A stretch of 64,000 nucleotides of DNA from Comamonas sp. BIGb0124 (GCF_003752175.1 NZ_RJVF01000011.1:248001-312000), one strand, 5' to 3'; positions 1-9,627 are shown, numbered from the stretch's first letter. Program-made: numbers and translations. The notes: a model not told the origin generated them from the sequence alone.

Positions 1-482
1 GCTGCAAAACGTGCCAGATCGAGGGGCGCATGGATGAGCGGCACACGATTGCGGCCACATTGTTCGCAGGCCGCCACGGCAATGGCCTGCCAGTGGGCCT
101 GCTTTTTGTCGGCGCGTTCGCCCTTGAGGCGCAGCACGCTGCGTTCGGTCATGAGCGGCCAGATGCTGGTCACGCCCAGCTCGGTGGCTTTTTCGACCAG
201 CCAGTCCATGCGGTCGTTGGCGGGCATGCCGACGGCCAGGTGGACGGCCCGGCCGATCTCGCGTTCGGTCGGCGTGTGGGTGTCGATGCGGACGGCGACG
301 TCGCTGCGGCCCATTCGGGTCACGGTGGCGGTGTACTCGCCGCCTTCGCCGTTGAACAGCGTGAGGCTGTCACCGGGCTGCATGCGCAGCACCTGCACAT
401 GGCGCGCGGCGCCTGCAGGCAAGTCGACATCGGTGCCCGGCAGCAGCGCCGCAGCAGGCAAGGGGCAGTGAAAACGGGGCAT
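1..482 (-). CDS. rsmE: 16S rRNA m3U1498 methyltransferase RsmE, N-terminal part (runs off window)
   Basis: The first 160 codons are visible; the C-terminal knot domain lies beyond base 1. RsmE methylates N3 of U1498 in 16S rRNA of the 30S subunit. The protein starts MPRFHCPLPAA and has the PUA-like RNA-binding N-terminal domain (residues 1-80, with a RHVQVLRMQPGD stretch around 28-38). The beginning of the SPOUT methyltransferase domain follows (DWLVEKATELGV at 93-104, AACEQCGRNRVP at 137-148), which is diagnostic for the family. The start codon is the ATG read as CAT at 480-482; no strong ribosome binding site is seen before it. Confidence 0.93.
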   Translation of the reverse strand, partial: MPRFHCPLPAAALLPGTDVDLPAGAARHVQVLRMQPGDSLTLFNGEGGEYTATVTRMGRSDVAVRIDTHTPTEREIGRAVHLAVGMPANDRMDWLVEKATELGVTSIWPLMTERSVLRLKGERADKKQAHWQAIAVAACEQCGRNRVPLIHAPLDLARFA

Positions 483-715
483 GTGGCAAGTATCGCGCAA
501 GCGGACGGGCCTGCGCACCAAGGCGTGCAGCGCGGGTCAGAGCATGTCGTCGCGTTTTGGAGTCATCTTTTTTAGTAGCATGAAGTTCATGAAAAGACGT
601 GTCTAATCGATGGAAATGACGGTTGGAAAACAAAAGCGAGAACCTCAAATGCCACGACTTGTGGCCTAATGGCGGGTTTTCCTTCCACCAGAGTTGAATT
701 CCCACAGGAGCTGAC

Positions 716-886
716 ATGGGCAACAAGATCGTTACCGAAGCGGATCGCAAGCGCACCCCCGCACCCACCCCTCTGCCTGGCTTCGTGCTGCCCACCGCGG
801 GTCGCGGCCAGCGTTCGAGCCTCGAGCGCGGCAGCCACACGCGCAGCAAGAAGAACCCTGGCAAGCGCACCCACAAGGGCGGTTGA
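716..886 (+). CDS. 56-residue basic small protein of unknown function
   Basis: This is a short gene reading MGNKIVTEADRKR and ending KKNPGKRTHKGG. It has an AGGAG ribosome binding site seven bases before the ATG and an intrinsic terminator beginning 46 bases after the stop, so it looks like a free-standing transcription unit. About one third of the residues are Lys, Arg or His, with a proline-rich centre (TPAPTPLPG). There are no cysteines and no membrane segment. The composition suggests RNA or ribosome binding, but that is inference only; I do not recognise the family with certainty. Confidence 0.75.
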   Translation: MGNKIVTEADRKRTPAPTPLPGFVLPTAGRGQRSSLERGSHTRSKKNPGKRTHKGG

Positions 887-932
887 TCCGCGTGTCTCGG
901 TCCTGTCCTTCATCGACAGGCCCTGCACAGAA

Positions 933-966
933 AGCCAGTTGGAGCAATCCGGCTGGCTCTTTTTTT
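933..966 (+). terminator. Intrinsic terminator of the 56-residue protein gene
   Basis: An 11-bp stem (933-943 with 948-958, including two G-U pairs) closes a GCAA tetraloop and is followed by C plus a run of seven T. It points rightward and fits the end of the small gene's transcript. Confidence 0.88.
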
Positions 967-1139
967 GTCCAAGGTGGGGGTCGATGCGGCAGCCGGTGAA
1001 CCAAGCGCCGCCGGCAAGGTCCACCGGAGCAGGCGTGCCCTGCCATCAGCTTGAATTAAGCTTGACCCGGCACGATGTGTGAACCCTGGCCCCAAGACCG
1101 CTCGAGGCCCGACGACGACCCGCCATAAAGGACAGAACC

Positions 1140-1961
1140 ATGACTCCCCAGGAACGCACGCTGCTCGAGGATTTCCTGAGCAAACTTGCCCGTGTGCAAG
1201 GCGTGGACAAGGATCCCGATGCCGATGCCCTGATCCGTCAGCAGGCCGCGCGCCAGCCCGACGCGCTGTATCTCGTCATCCAGCGCAGCCTGCTGCAGGA
1301 ACAGGCCTTGGAGGCCTCGCAGGCCCGTATCCAGGCGCTGGAGCAGCAGGTCGGGCAACTGCAGGATGCCGCACGCGCGGCCACGCCTGCTCCGGCACCT
1401 GCACCTGCACCTGCACCTGCACCTGCACCTGCACCGCGCAGCTTTCTGGGCTCCCTGTCGGCCAGCGGGTGGGGACGATCTCCCGAGCCCGCACCCGCGG
1501 TGCCCGAGCCTGCGGCCGCCCGTCCGGGCTCGCTGATCGGCAGCCAGATCGGGCAGGGCGGCTCGTCTGCGTTCGGCGGCACGGCGGCACCCCAGGGCGG
1601 TGCGGCCATGGCCGCTGCACCCGCAGGGGCACGTGCGGGCATGGGCGGCGGCGGCATGGGCGGCTTCCTCGGCCAGGCCGCGATGGCCGCGGCGGGGGTG
1701 GCCGGCGGCATGTTCCTGTTCAATGGAATCGAACATCTCATGAACGGCGGCAAAGAGTCCGTGGCGGCGCAAGAGCCGCCCGCCGATGCGGCCCATGCGT
1801 CAGACAGCAGTGCCGACACCGCCCCGGCCAGCCAGAGTGCGGCGGCCGATCAGGCCCCTGCCGACGACACGACGCTGGCGGATGCGGGAGACGCCGCAGC
1901 CGACGATGGCGGCTGGTTCGACGACGGCGGTTTTTTCGGCGGCGACGACGAGCTGGTCTGA
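1140..1961 (+). CDS. DUF2076 family protein with a Pro-Ala repeat
   Basis: The protein has 273 residues. The N-terminus (MTPQERTLLEDFLSKL, then a coiled-coil-like region with LEQQVGQLQ around 60-80) matches the DUF2076 family, small periplasm- or envelope-associated proteins of proteobacteria with no established activity. Residues 81-100 are an alternating Ala-Pro linker encoded by a 6-bp tandem repeat. A glycine-rich hydrophobic stretch (about 165-200, GGGGMGGFLGQ onward) could be membrane-associated. The tail is acidic and alanine-rich and ends in the Gly/Asp/Trp/Phe-rich motif usual in this family. The start follows an AAAGGA-like site. Confidence 0.8.
   Translation: MTPQERTLLEDFLSKLARVQGVDKDPDADALIRQQAARQPDALYLVIQRSLLQEQALEASQARIQALEQQVGQLQDAARAATPAPAPAPAPAPAPAPAPRSFLGSLSASGWGRSPEPAPAVPEPAAARPGSLIGSQIGQGGSSAFGGTAAPQGGAAMAAAPAGARAGMGGGGMGGFLGQAAMAAAGVAGGMFLFNGIEHLMNGGKESVAAQEPPADAAHASDSSADTAPASQSAAADQAPADDTTLADAGDAAADDGGWFDDGGFFGGDDELV
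1395..1430 (+). repeat. (GCACCT)6 in-frame tandem repeat
   Basis: Six perfect copies of GCACCT, plus a partial seventh, lie in the DUF2076 gene and encode Ala-Pro dipeptides from residue 86. The unit is two codons long, so slippage would change linker length without a frameshift. Confidence 0.95.
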
Positions 1962-2012
1962 AGCCGTCCAGGCTGGCGGCGGGCCACCCTGGCCTCGTCG
2001 CGGCCTGTGCCA

Positions 2013-3185
2013 TCAGGCCTTGGGGCCGCCTCGTGCCTGGCCGGCTGCAATCACGCCGCCGCCCAGGCAGACATCGCCGTCATAGAGCACGGCCGATTGA
2101 CCGGGCGTGACGGCCCATTGCGGATGGTCGCCGAACGCGAGCGAAAAACCCGCTTCGGTCGCGGCCGAGAACTGCGTGGGGGCATCGGCCTGCCGGTAGC
2201 GGGTCTTCACGCCGTAGAGGCCCGGCTGGGGGGGCACGCCGGCCGTCCAGCTGGCGTTGTCGGCCGCCAGGCTGTCGTACTGCAGCCAGGGGTGGTCGTG
2301 GCCCTGCACGGCCCACAGGGTGTTGCTGGGAATGTCCTTGCGCGCCACGAACCATGGCGCGTGGTCGCCGGCGCCGCGTTGCGCGCCCTTCTCTTTCACG
2401 CCGCCGATGCCCAGTCCCTGGCGCTGGCCCAGGGTGTAGAAGCTCAGGCCGACATGCTGGCCCAGCACCCGTCCGCGGCTGTCCTTGATGGGACCGGGCT
2501 CCTTGCTGATGTAGCGGTTGAGGAAGTCGCGGAAAGGGCGTTCGCCGATGAAACAGATGCCGGTCGAGTCTTTTTTCCGGGCATTGGGCAAGCCGATTTC
2601 TTCGGCGATGCGGCGCACCTCGGTTTTTTCGAGTTCGCCGACGGGGAACAAGGTCTTCGACAACTGGGCCTGGTTGAGGCGGTGCAGGAAATAGCTCTGG
2701 TCCTTGAGCGGGTCGAGCCCCTTGAGCAATTCGTGGCGGCCGGTGGCCTCGTTCAGGCGGACGCGGGCATAGTGGCCGGTGGCGATCTTTTCAGCGCCCA
2801 GCCGCATGGCGTGGTCGAGAAAGGCCTTGAACTTGATTTCGGCGTTGCAGAGCACGTCGGGATTGGGCGTGCGGCCCGACTGGTACTCGCGAAGGAATTC
2901 GGCGAACACGCGGTCCTTGTACTCCGCGGCGAAGTTGACGTGTTCGATCTCGATGCCCAGCACGTCGGCCACACTGGCCGCATCGATGAAATCCTGCCGC
3001 GAGGAGCAGAACTCATCGTTGTCGTCGTCTTCCCAGTTCTTCATGAAAATACCGACCACCTCGTAGCCCTGCTGCTTGAGCAAGTAGGCGGACACGGCCG
3101 AATCCACGCCGCCGCTGAGGCCGACGACGACCCGGGTGGGCGCAGGAGAAGAAGACAGGGAAGAAGGTGGGACCGGATGGGACAT
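2013..3185 (-). CDS. mnmA: tRNA-specific 2-thiouridylase MnmA
   Basis: This 390-residue cytoplasmic enzyme thiolates C2 of wobble uridine 34 in tRNA(Lys/Glu/Gln), with sulfur delivered by the Tus relay. The PP-loop SGGVDS is at residues 24-29. The catalytic Cys in the [10 protein letters not shown] motif and the second Cys in [12 protein letters not shown] are both present. The length matches the family (about 360-390), with a short Ser/Pro-rich N-terminal extension. A Nudix gene lies upstream on the same strand, as in E. coli (nudJ-mnmA), although here 465 bases separate the two. Confidence 0.97.
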   Translation of the reverse strand: MSHPVPPSSLSSSPAPTRVVVGLSGGVDSAVSAYLLKQQGYEVVGIFMKNWEDDDNDEFCSSRQDFIDAASVADVLGIEIEHVNFAAEYKDRVFAEFLREYQSGRTPNPDVLCNAEIKFKAFLDHAMRLGAEKIATGHYARVRLNEATGRHELLKGLDPLKDQSYFLHRLNQAQLSKTLFPVGELEKTEVRRIAEEIGLPNARKKDSTGICFIGERPFRDFLNRYISKEPGPIKDSRGRVLGQHVGLSFYTLGQRQGLGIGGVKEKGAQRGAGDHAPWFVARKDIPSNTLWAVQGHDHPWLQYDSLAADNASWTAGVPPQPGLYGVKTRYRQADAPTQFSAATEAGFSLAFGDHPQWAVTPGQSAVLYDGDVCLGGGVIAAGQARGGPKA

Positions 3186-3650
3186 GGCTCAATTATCGTT
3201 TCCCGAGCCGGCCGGTGTGCGGAAGGCCGAAAAAGCCCCGACAACCTCGTTCATGCCGGTCGACGTGCATGCCTCTGCGGCGCCGAGGCCGGGTCTCGGG
3301 GCCCGTGCGACAGGCCTGCGGCGATGGGAAAGGCCACGGAAACGTCCGATGGGACAGGGTCCGGCGTCCGGGGATCCTGCAGAGCTCCTGCCCGGGGGAG
3401 GGGGCGATTCCTTGATGTTCGAACGTCTTTCAAGGTTCGAGGATGGAGCGAAATAAATGGGTGTCTGTCTCTTAAAGAGGGTTCGGGCGATTGAGGCCCG
3501 GCGTTGGCAGCATGTCGGCATAGAGGCCGGTCTGGTCGATGCGCAGGATCGCTTCGGTGCGCCCACCCGCTTTGCCGGCGAGCGGATCGCCCGCGAACCG
3601 CTCGCCGGAGGGCGAACCCGGCGCAGCGAGGACGGCGGCTCTGAGGGGTG
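3186..3650. other. 465-base interval between the Nudix gene and mnmA with no convincing gene
   Basis: No reading frame here has a start, ribosome binding site and recognisable protein. The open frames on the minus strand are Pro/Arg-rich and look like GC-driven shadows. A small hairpin exists at 3410-3435 (CCTTGA paired with TCAAGG) enclosing TTCGAA. A purine-rich, relatively AT-rich patch at 3441-3480 could hold the mnmA promoter, but I cannot assign -35/-10 boxes with confidence. Confidence 0.5.
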
Positions 3651-4214
3651 TCAGGCCCGGGCAGGGCTTTGCACCACGCTGTCGTGCACATGGACGAGGT
3701 CGAGCGGGTAACGTTTGCCGGCCCGGTAGTCTTCGATGCCGCGCAGCAGCAGGGCCGTCCGGTGGCGGTCGGTGCTGGCGAGGATTTCCTCGTAGGTCAT
3801 CCACACGGTGCCGACGATGCCTTCGTCGTAGTGGGCGCCGGGTTCTTCGTCGCCGAGCACACCCGTGTAGGCGAAGCGCAGGTAGGTGACGTCCTCGCCG
3901 GTGTTGGTCTTGGTGAAGCGCGACATGTAGACGCCCACCAGCGCCGTGGGCGTGAAGTGGTGTTTGGTTTCCTCGAGAACCTCGCGTGCGCAGGCGGTTT
4001 CGGGCGACTCGCCCTGGTCCAGGTGGCCGGCCGGGTTGTTCAGCCGCAGGCCGTCGGCGGTGTCTTCTTCGACCAGCAGATACCGTCCATCGCGCTCGAC
4101 GATGGCGGCGACCGTGGTGTTGGGTTTCCAGCGGTCGGCTGCGAACTTGGAGGTCAAGGCGGCGGCTGGAGTTGACGCAAGAGGCGCCAGATCGAGGGAA
4201 GCGGCGTGAGTCAT
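3651..4214 (-). CDS. Nudix hydrolase, NudJ-like
   Basis: The predicted protein has 187 residues. The Nudix box begins at G63 (GHLDQGES, E69, then REVLEE at 77-82), giving the catalytic helix that binds Mg2+ and hydrolyses diphosphate-linked substrates. The Gly near the end of the box is replaced by Lys. The closest match by context is NudJ, a thiamine/hydroxymethylpyrimidine pyrophosphate hydrolase, because it precedes mnmA. The substrate cannot be read from sequence. I chose the ATG at 4214 (MTHAASLD) over an upstream ATG at 4268 because the latter adds a non-conserved extension. Confidence 0.82.
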   Translation of the reverse strand: MTHAASLDLAPLASTPAAALTSKFAADRWKPNTTVAAIVERDGRYLLVEEDTADGLRLNNPAGHLDQGESPETACAREVLEETKHHFTPTALVGVYMSRFTKTNTGEDVTYLRFAYTGVLGDEEPGAHYDEGIVGTVWMTYEEILASTDRHRTALLLRGIEDYRAGKRYPLDLVHVHDSVVQSPARA

Positions 4215-4295
4215 GGCGCGGATTATGTCGTGTCCCGGCGCATCGTGTGCACGGATAGCGGCCTGCACGCCACACTCGCCGGAAATTGGGGCCCC

Positions 4296-4319
4296 GCACC
4301 CGCTGAAAACGGCGGGTGC
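4296..4319 (-). terminator. Possible terminator hairpin after the kgu operon
   Basis: GCACCCGC (4296-4303) pairs with GCGGGTGC (4312-4319) across an 8-base loop, ten bases beyond the kguD stop. There is no clear U-run on the minus strand, so termination efficiency is doubtful. Confidence 0.4.
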
Positions 4320-4328
4320 CGGCCCTCC

Positions 4329-5372
4329 TCAGGCCGAGGCTGCGGCGTAGGCGTAGGCGTAGGCGTAGGCGTAGGCGTAGGCGTAGGCGGCGGGCGGCCG
4401 ACGTCCGGCCAGGGCCTCTATGGCATTGGTGGTGGCCAGCTCGGCCATCGCCTTCCGGGTTTCGTGCGTGGCCGAACCGATATGGGGCAGTGCCACCACA
4501 CGGGGGTGGGTGCGCAGGGGCGAGTCGTGGGGCAGCGGTTCGGTGGCGAACACGTCCAGTCCGGCGGCGCGCAGGTTGCCGTGGTCCAGCGCCTGCAGCA
4601 GGGCCGCCTCGTCGACGATGGCGCCCCGCGAACCGTTGACGAGGATGGCGCCGGGTTTCATCAGGCCGAGTTCCCGCTGGCCGATCAGACCGCGCGTCTG
4701 GGGCGTGAGCGGCAGTGCCAGCACCACGAAGTCGGCTGCCGACAGCAGGGCGTCGCGGTCGGTGAAATGCACGTGGCCGCGCAGGGCGCCCAACTGGGCG
4801 TCGTCCACCGGGCTGCGGTTGCTGTACAGCACCCGCATGTTGAAGCCCAGTGCGGCCCGCTGGGCCAGAGCCTGGCCGATGCGGCCCATGCCCAGGATGC
4901 CCAGGGTCTTGCCGTGCACGTCCCAGCCGAAAAGGTCTTCGGCGATGTTGCGGGTCCAGTGGCCTTCGCGCACCCATTGCGCCAGCTCGGGGATGCGCCG
5001 GCTGGTGGCCATGATGAGGCCGAACAGCGTGTCGGCCGTGGTCTCGGTGAGCACGCCGGGCGTGTGGCACAGCAGGATGCCGCGGCGCGCGAGCGAGGCG
5101 ACGGGGTAGTTGTCCACACCGACCGAGATGCTGGAAACGACCCGCAGCCGCGGCGCCTGGTCGAGCAGTTCGTCGGTGATGGCGTAGCTCGAGCCCACCA
5201 GTGCGTCGGCGGTGGGCAGGGCCTGCAGAAAGGCCTCGCGCTGCGCCGGCAGGCGAGGATTGGCGACGGTGACCGTGTGCAAGGCCTGCAGGCGGGCCAA
5301 CTGATCGGCGGGCAGTTCACGGAACACCAGCACGTGCTGGCGGCGGGGCGTGTTCGAGTCGGGGCTGTTCAT
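4329..5372 (-). CDS. kguD: D-2-hydroxyacid dehydrogenase, probable 2-keto-6-phosphogluconate reductase KguD
   Basis: The protein has 347 residues of the D-isomer-specific 2-hydroxyacid dehydrogenase family. The dinucleotide-binding GMGRIG is at 161-166, and the catalytic set is Arg249 (NGSRG), Glu278 (ATEPL) and His297 (LPHIG). It is the last gene of an operon with kguE and kguK, starting eight bases after kguK. This supports the role of KguD: reducing 2-keto-6-phosphogluconate to 6-phosphogluconate for the Entner-Doudoroff or pentose pathway. By sequence alone it could be a glyoxylate/2-ketogluconate reductase (GhrB type). The C-terminus carries an odd alternating Ala-Tyr tail from a 6-bp repeat. 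Confidence 0.82.
   Translation of the reverse strand: MNSPDSNTPRRQHVLVFRELPADQLARLQALHTVTVANPRLPAQREAFLQALPTADALVGSSYAITDELLDQAPRLRVVSSISVGVDNYPVASLARRGILLCHTPGVLTETTADTLFGLIMATSRRIPELAQWVREGHWTRNIAEDLFGWDVHGKTLGILGMGRIGQALAQRAALGFNMRVLYSNRSPVDDAQLGALRGHVHFTDRDALLSAADFVVLALPLTPQTRGLIGQRELGLMKPGAILVNGSRGAIVDEAALLQALDHGNLRAAGLDVFATEPLPHDSPLRTHPRVVALPHIGSATHETRKAMAELATTNAIEALAGRRPPAAYAYAYAYAYAYAYAAASA
4345..4386 (-). repeat. (GCGTAG)7 tandem repeat encoding a Tyr-Ala tail
   Basis: Seven perfect hexamers lie inside the last codons of kguD. On the coding strand the unit is CTACGC, so it reads as alternating Tyr-Ala just before the stop codon. Copy-number change would lengthen or shorten the tail in frame. 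Confidence 0.95.
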
Positions 5373-5380
5373 GGCGAGCG

Positions 5381-6394
5381 TCAGGCCGTGGCTTCGAGCG
5401 CGTGCAGCTCGGTGCGGGTGGGCAGGCCTTCGGAGTCGCCCAGGACCTGCACTTGACGTGCCCCGATCCAGCAGGCGCGCCGCACCGCTTCGTCGATGCT
5501 GCGGTCTTCGAGCAGGGCGCTGATGACGCCCACGGCAAAGCCGTCGCCTGCGCCCACGGTGTCGATCACCTGCTGCACCGGGAAGCCGGGTGCATAACCG
5601 GCCACGGCCAGGCCCTGGTGCGTGCCTTCGAAGTAGGCACCGTCGGCACCCAGCTTGACGACCACCAGTTTGGCGCCCTGGTCGAGATAGAAACGGGCCA
5701 CGCCTTCGGGCGTGGTCCGGCCGGTGAGCAATTCGCCTTCGGCCAGGCCGGGCAGCACCCAGTCCGCCTGTGCGGCGAGGCCGTTGATGGCCTCGCGCAT
5801 CGCCTCGGTCGAGGACCACAGGGAGGGGCGCAGATTGGGGTCGAACGAGATGGTGCGGCCGGCGGCGCGTGCGACGTCCAGGGTGCGCCGGGCGGTCGCG
5901 AGGCTGGTGGCCGAGATCGCCGCGAAGACGCCGGTGGCATGCAGGTGGCGGGCCGAGGCCAGCCAGGGCTCGTCGATCTGGCCGGGCTCGAACTGGCTGG
6001 CGGCCGAGCCCTTGCGGTGGTATTCGACCTGGGGATCGCTGCCGTCGGTGACGCGGCCCTTGAACTGGAAGCCGGTGCGTTGCGTGGCATCGCTCACGAC
6101 CCGGCTGCAGTCCACGCCTTCGCTGCGCATTTCGGCGAGCAGGTAGCGGCCCATCGAATCGTCGCCCAGGCGGCTGGCCCAGCCGACCCGGAAACCCAGA
6201 CGGGAGAGACCGATGGCGACGTTGATCTCGGCGCCGGCGATGCGTTTGGTGAACGCCTGCGCGTCTTCCAGCGGACCGGGTCGGTCGGCGATCAGCAGCA
6301 CCATGGCTTCGCCGAACAGGACCACATCGGGCGAGGCGCCACCGGCGCTGTGAGCGGAGGGCGGAGCGGCAGGCGTGAGGGAGGTGACGGACAT
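5381..6394 (-). CDS. kguK: PfkB-family sugar kinase, probable 2-ketogluconate kinase KguK
   Basis: The protein has 337 residues. It is a ribokinase-fold kinase with the N-terminal substrate lid (GEAMVLL at 28-34, GAEINVAIGLSRLG at 54-67) and the C-terminal PfkB signature DTVGAGDGFAVG, whose D284 is the catalytic base. Alone it would be called 2-dehydro-3-deoxygluconokinase. The neighbours kguE and kguD and the PtxS-type operator make 2-ketogluconate 6-kinase more likely. The start at 6394 leaves 13 bases to kguE; the preceding open frame is only read-through. Confidence 0.82.
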   Translation of the reverse strand: MSVTSLTPAAPPSAHSAGGASPDVVLFGEAMVLLIADRPGPLEDAQAFTKRIAGAEINVAIGLSRLGFRVGWASRLGDDSMGRYLLAEMRSEGVDCSRVVSDATQRTGFQFKGRVTDGSDPQVEYHRKGSAASQFEPGQIDEPWLASARHLHATGVFAAISATSLATARRTLDVARAAGRTISFDPNLRPSLWSSTEAMREAINGLAAQADWVLPGLAEGELLTGRTTPEGVARFYLDQGAKLVVVKLGADGAYFEGTHQGLAVAGYAPGFPVQQVIDTVGAGDGFAVGVISALLEDRSIDEAVRRACWIGARQVQVLGDSEGLPTRTELHALEATA

Positions 6395-6407
6395 GGTGGG
6401 CGGAAGA

Positions 6408-7217
6408 TCAGGGGTGGGCGATGCACTGCGCCGTGGCGTCGCGCAGGCACTGGATTTCTTGGCGGGTGACGGCCAGCAGGTCGTCGCCCGCCAGGGGGTA
6501 TTCGATGGCGCGCGGCACGCCGGTGGGCAGACTGCGCAGCACGCTGCGCCAGGGGGCCGCCGATTCGAGCAGCGGCACGGCCACCCATTTGGCGGGCAGG
6601 CGCTGAACGCCCTTGGCATGCACATAGGCCACGCGGGCGCCGAACGCACGAGCCGCCAGCAGCGGGCATTCGCCCTGGTAGTGCCAGTTGCCCATGTCGA
6701 AGGTCATGGGCAGGTGCAGGTGCGATTGGTCGGCCAGGGCGAAGAAGCGCTGCAGCGCGTCCAGCGTGCCTGCGCGCACGGTCTGGTCGTTTTCGATGAG
6801 CAGTTCCACGCCGCTGCCGTCGAGCCGGCCGGCCAGTGCGGCAAAGTCCCGGGCCGCTTCCTGCGTGCCCTGGGCGGCAAAGTCGCCGATGGCCATTTTG
6901 AGGCGGGGCGCGCGCAGCGTCTGGGCGCGTGCCAGGCCTTCGGCCAGCGCGGCGGTGTGCAGTTCGCCGTTCGGCAGCCACAGGGGATCGGGGCTGGAGT
7001 AGACGCGGATGCGGTCCGTGCCTTGACTCCAGGCCGCGAGCTCGGGCAGCTCGCGCGCGGCATCGCGCAGCAGCTCGCCGCGGACTTCGACGCCGTCGGC
7101 ACCGGCCTCGACACTGAGCCGGGCAAACCAGAGCTGGCCGTGACGGCCGACTTCGGCGGCGCCGAACGAGGTCAGGGAAATCAGAACCGGAGCCGGCGTG
7201 TGCGACGAGTGGGACAT
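6408..7217 (-). CDS. kguE: Xylose-isomerase-like TIM-barrel protein, KguE family
   Basis: This 269-residue protein of the sugar phosphate isomerase/epimerase (AP endonuclease 2) superfamily has LIENDQTV and MTFDMGNW motifs that resemble the metal-binding strands of that fold. In Pseudomonas, kguE is the first gene of the 2-ketogluconate operon and its precise reaction is not settled. Here it lies 37 bases after the ABC transporter ATPase gene and 13 bases before kguK, on the same strand, so it is very likely co-transcribed with both. A generic hydroxypyruvate-isomerase-like activity is the alternative. Confidence 0.78.
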   Translation of the reverse strand: MSHSSHTPAPVLISLTSFGAAEVGRHGQLWFARLSVEAGADGVEVRGELLRDAARELPELAAWSQGTDRIRVYSSPDPLWLPNGELHTAALAEGLARAQTLRAPRLKMAIGDFAAQGTQEAARDFAALAGRLDGSGVELLIENDQTVRAGTLDALQRFFALADQSHLHLPMTFDMGNWHYQGECPLLAARAFGARVAYVHAKGVQRLPAKWVAVPLLESAAPWRSVLRSLPTGVPRAIEYPLAGDDLLAVTRQEIQCLRDATAQCIAHP

Positions 7218-7254
7218 GGCGGGGACGCGGACCGCATGCGGGCCCGCGCTGCGA

Positions 7255-8013
<759 letters not shown>

Positions 8014-8074
8014 GGAAACTCCGGCGGTCTCATTGGGGGGAGGCCGGTGGGCGCCTCCCGTACGGTTCTTCGGG

Positions 8075-8878
8075 TCAGTTCAGCTTGGGCAGGTCGGATT
8101 CCAGCCATTTGCGGTAGAGCTTGTTGAGCTCGCCGTTGGCGGTGTTGCGTTCCACGAAGGCGTTGACGGCCTGCACCAGTTCGTCCTGGCCGGGGCGCAG
8201 GGCAACGGCCATGTTCTGCTGAACCAGCTGGAACTTGTTTTCGTAGGTGCCGGCGGGCACGCGCTTGGCGATCTGCGCCGCCACGGTGACCGAGCAGCCG
8301 ATGGCATCGACCTGACCCGACAGCAGGGCCTGCATGGCCGATGCGTCGTCGTCGAAGCGGCGGATCTGCGTGCCTTCCGGTGCGATCTTGGTCACGGCGA
8401 CGTCCTGGGTGCTGGCACGGGCCACGCCCACGCGCAGGGTCTTGAGGTCTTCGGGACCCTTGATGCTGGTCTTGGTCGGGCCGTACAGCACGATGGAGGC
8501 GGCCGAGTAGGGCTTGGAGAACAGGACCTGCTTGGCGCGCTCGGGCGTGATGGCCAGCGAGGCGATCAGCATGTCGACCTTGTTGGTCAGCAGGAAGGGG
8601 ATGCGATTGGGACCGGTGACGGGCACGATGTCGACCGGCACGCCCAGGTCCTTGGCCAGCAGCTTGGCGACGTCGGCGTCGTAGCCGTCGGGCAGGTTCT
8701 GGGTGTTGGTGATGCCGTAGGGCGGGAAATCGACCAGCATGCCCACCGTCAGCTTGCCTTTTTTCTTCAGTTCTTCGACGGTCTGCGCGCCGGCGGCGCC
8801 GGCAAACAGCGACAGCGAGCCCAGGGCGGTGGCGGCCAGCGCGCCGTTGAAGGCGCGGCGAGAGAAATTGCGGTCCAT
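8075..8878 (-). CDS. ABC transporter periplasmic solute-binding protein (family 3)
   Basis: The protein has 267 residues and the bilobal fold of amino-acid-type binding proteins ([14 protein letters not shown] near residue 43, [18 protein letters not shown] in the middle). The signal peptide contains SRRAF followed by an alanine-rich hydrophobic stretch ending AGA-QT, so it may use the Tat rather than the Sec pathway. The family usually binds polar or acidic amino acids. In this operon the ligand is inferred to be 2-ketogluconate or a related sugar acid, which is not proven by sequence. Confidence 0.9.
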   Translation of the reverse strand: MDRNFSRRAFNGALAATALGSLSLFAGAAGAQTVEELKKKGKLTVGMLVDFPPYGITNTQNLPDGYDADVAKLLAKDLGVPVDIVPVTGPNRIPFLLTNKVDMLIASLAITPERAKQVLFSKPYSAASIVLYGPTKTSIKGPEDLKTLRVGVARASTQDVAVTKIAPEGTQIRRFDDDASAMQALLSGQVDAIGCSVTVAAQIAKRVPAGTYENKFQLVQQNMAVALRPGQDELVQAVNAFVERNTANGELNKLYRKWLESDLPKLN

Positions 8879-8946
8879 GTCAGTCTCCAGTCTGTTGGAT
8901 GGGATGGTGAGGATTTACTGCGGCGGAAAAAAGCGGGGGAGGGCGG

Positions 8947-9603
8947 TCAGCGTGCCAGGGCGGCGGCCTGCCGGCGCTCCATGCGGGCTGCCAGCAGGGA
9001 CAGCGGCCAGCACAGCACGAAATAGATCGCGGCGACGACACCGAACACCACCAGCGGCTGGAAGGTGGCGTTGTTGATGATCTGGCCGGCACGCGTGATT
9101 TCGGTGAAGCCGATGATGGCCGCGAGCGAGGTGCCCTTGATGATCTGCACCAGGTAGCCCACGGTCGGCGCCACGGCGATCTTCATGGCCTGGGGCAGGA
9201 CCACGTCGCGCATGCGCCAGTAGTACGAGAGGCTGAGCGCCTGTGCGGCCTCGAGCTGGCCGCGCGGCACGGCCTGGATGCAGCCGCGCCAGATCTCGCC
9301 GAGGAACGCGCCGCTGTTGAGGATGAGCGCGGCAGCCGCGGCCAGCCAGGGGTTGATGTCCAGCCCGAGGATCGGGGCGCCGAAGAACACCAGGAACAAT
9401 TGCAGCAGCAGCGGCGTGCCCTGGAAGATCTGGGTGAAGACGGTGGCCGCGAACTGCAGCACACGGGACTCGGCGGTGCGGGCGAGCGCCACCATCAGGC
9501 CGACGATGGAGCCGCCGGCAAAAGCGATGGCCGACAGTGCGATCGTCCATTTCGCGGCTTCGAGAATGAAGAGGAATTCGGGCCAGCCGAAGGTGCGCAT
9601 CAT
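8947..9603 (-). CDS. ABC transporter permease, His/Glu/Gln/Arg/opine type
   Basis: This 218-residue inner-membrane protein has about five transmembrane segments and the EAA loop that contacts the ATPase (EAAQALSLSYYWRM followed by VVLPQAMKIAVAPTVG). A strong AGGAGAAAAAAC site precedes tandem ATG codons at 9603 and 9600. It pairs with the next permease upstream, forming the heteromeric channel of a polar-amino-acid-type importer. Confidence 0.92.
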   Translation of the reverse strand: MMRTFGWPEFLFILEAAKWTIALSAIAFAGGSIVGLMVALARTAESRVLQFAATVFTQIFQGTPLLLQLFLVFFGAPILGLDINPWLAAAAALILNSGAFLGEIWRGCIQAVPRGQLEAAQALSLSYYWRMRDVVLPQAMKIAVAPTVGYLVQIIKGTSLAAIIGFTEITRAGQIINNATFQPLVVFGVVAAIYFVLCWPLSLLAARMERRQAAALAR

Positions 9604-9627
9604 GTTTTTTCTCCTTCAGGCAGGGGT

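Noticed and set aside
1395-1430. Hexamer array considered as a CRISPR-like or regulatory repeat
   Set aside because: No spacers; it lies in frame in a coding region and simply encodes Ala-Pro.
3189-3566. 125-codon minus-strand frame between mnmA and the Nudix gene
   Set aside because: Pro/Arg/Ser-rich with no ribosome binding site or motif. The short stretch with a protein-like look near 3480-3560 belongs to another frame and is not enough to call a gene or remnant.
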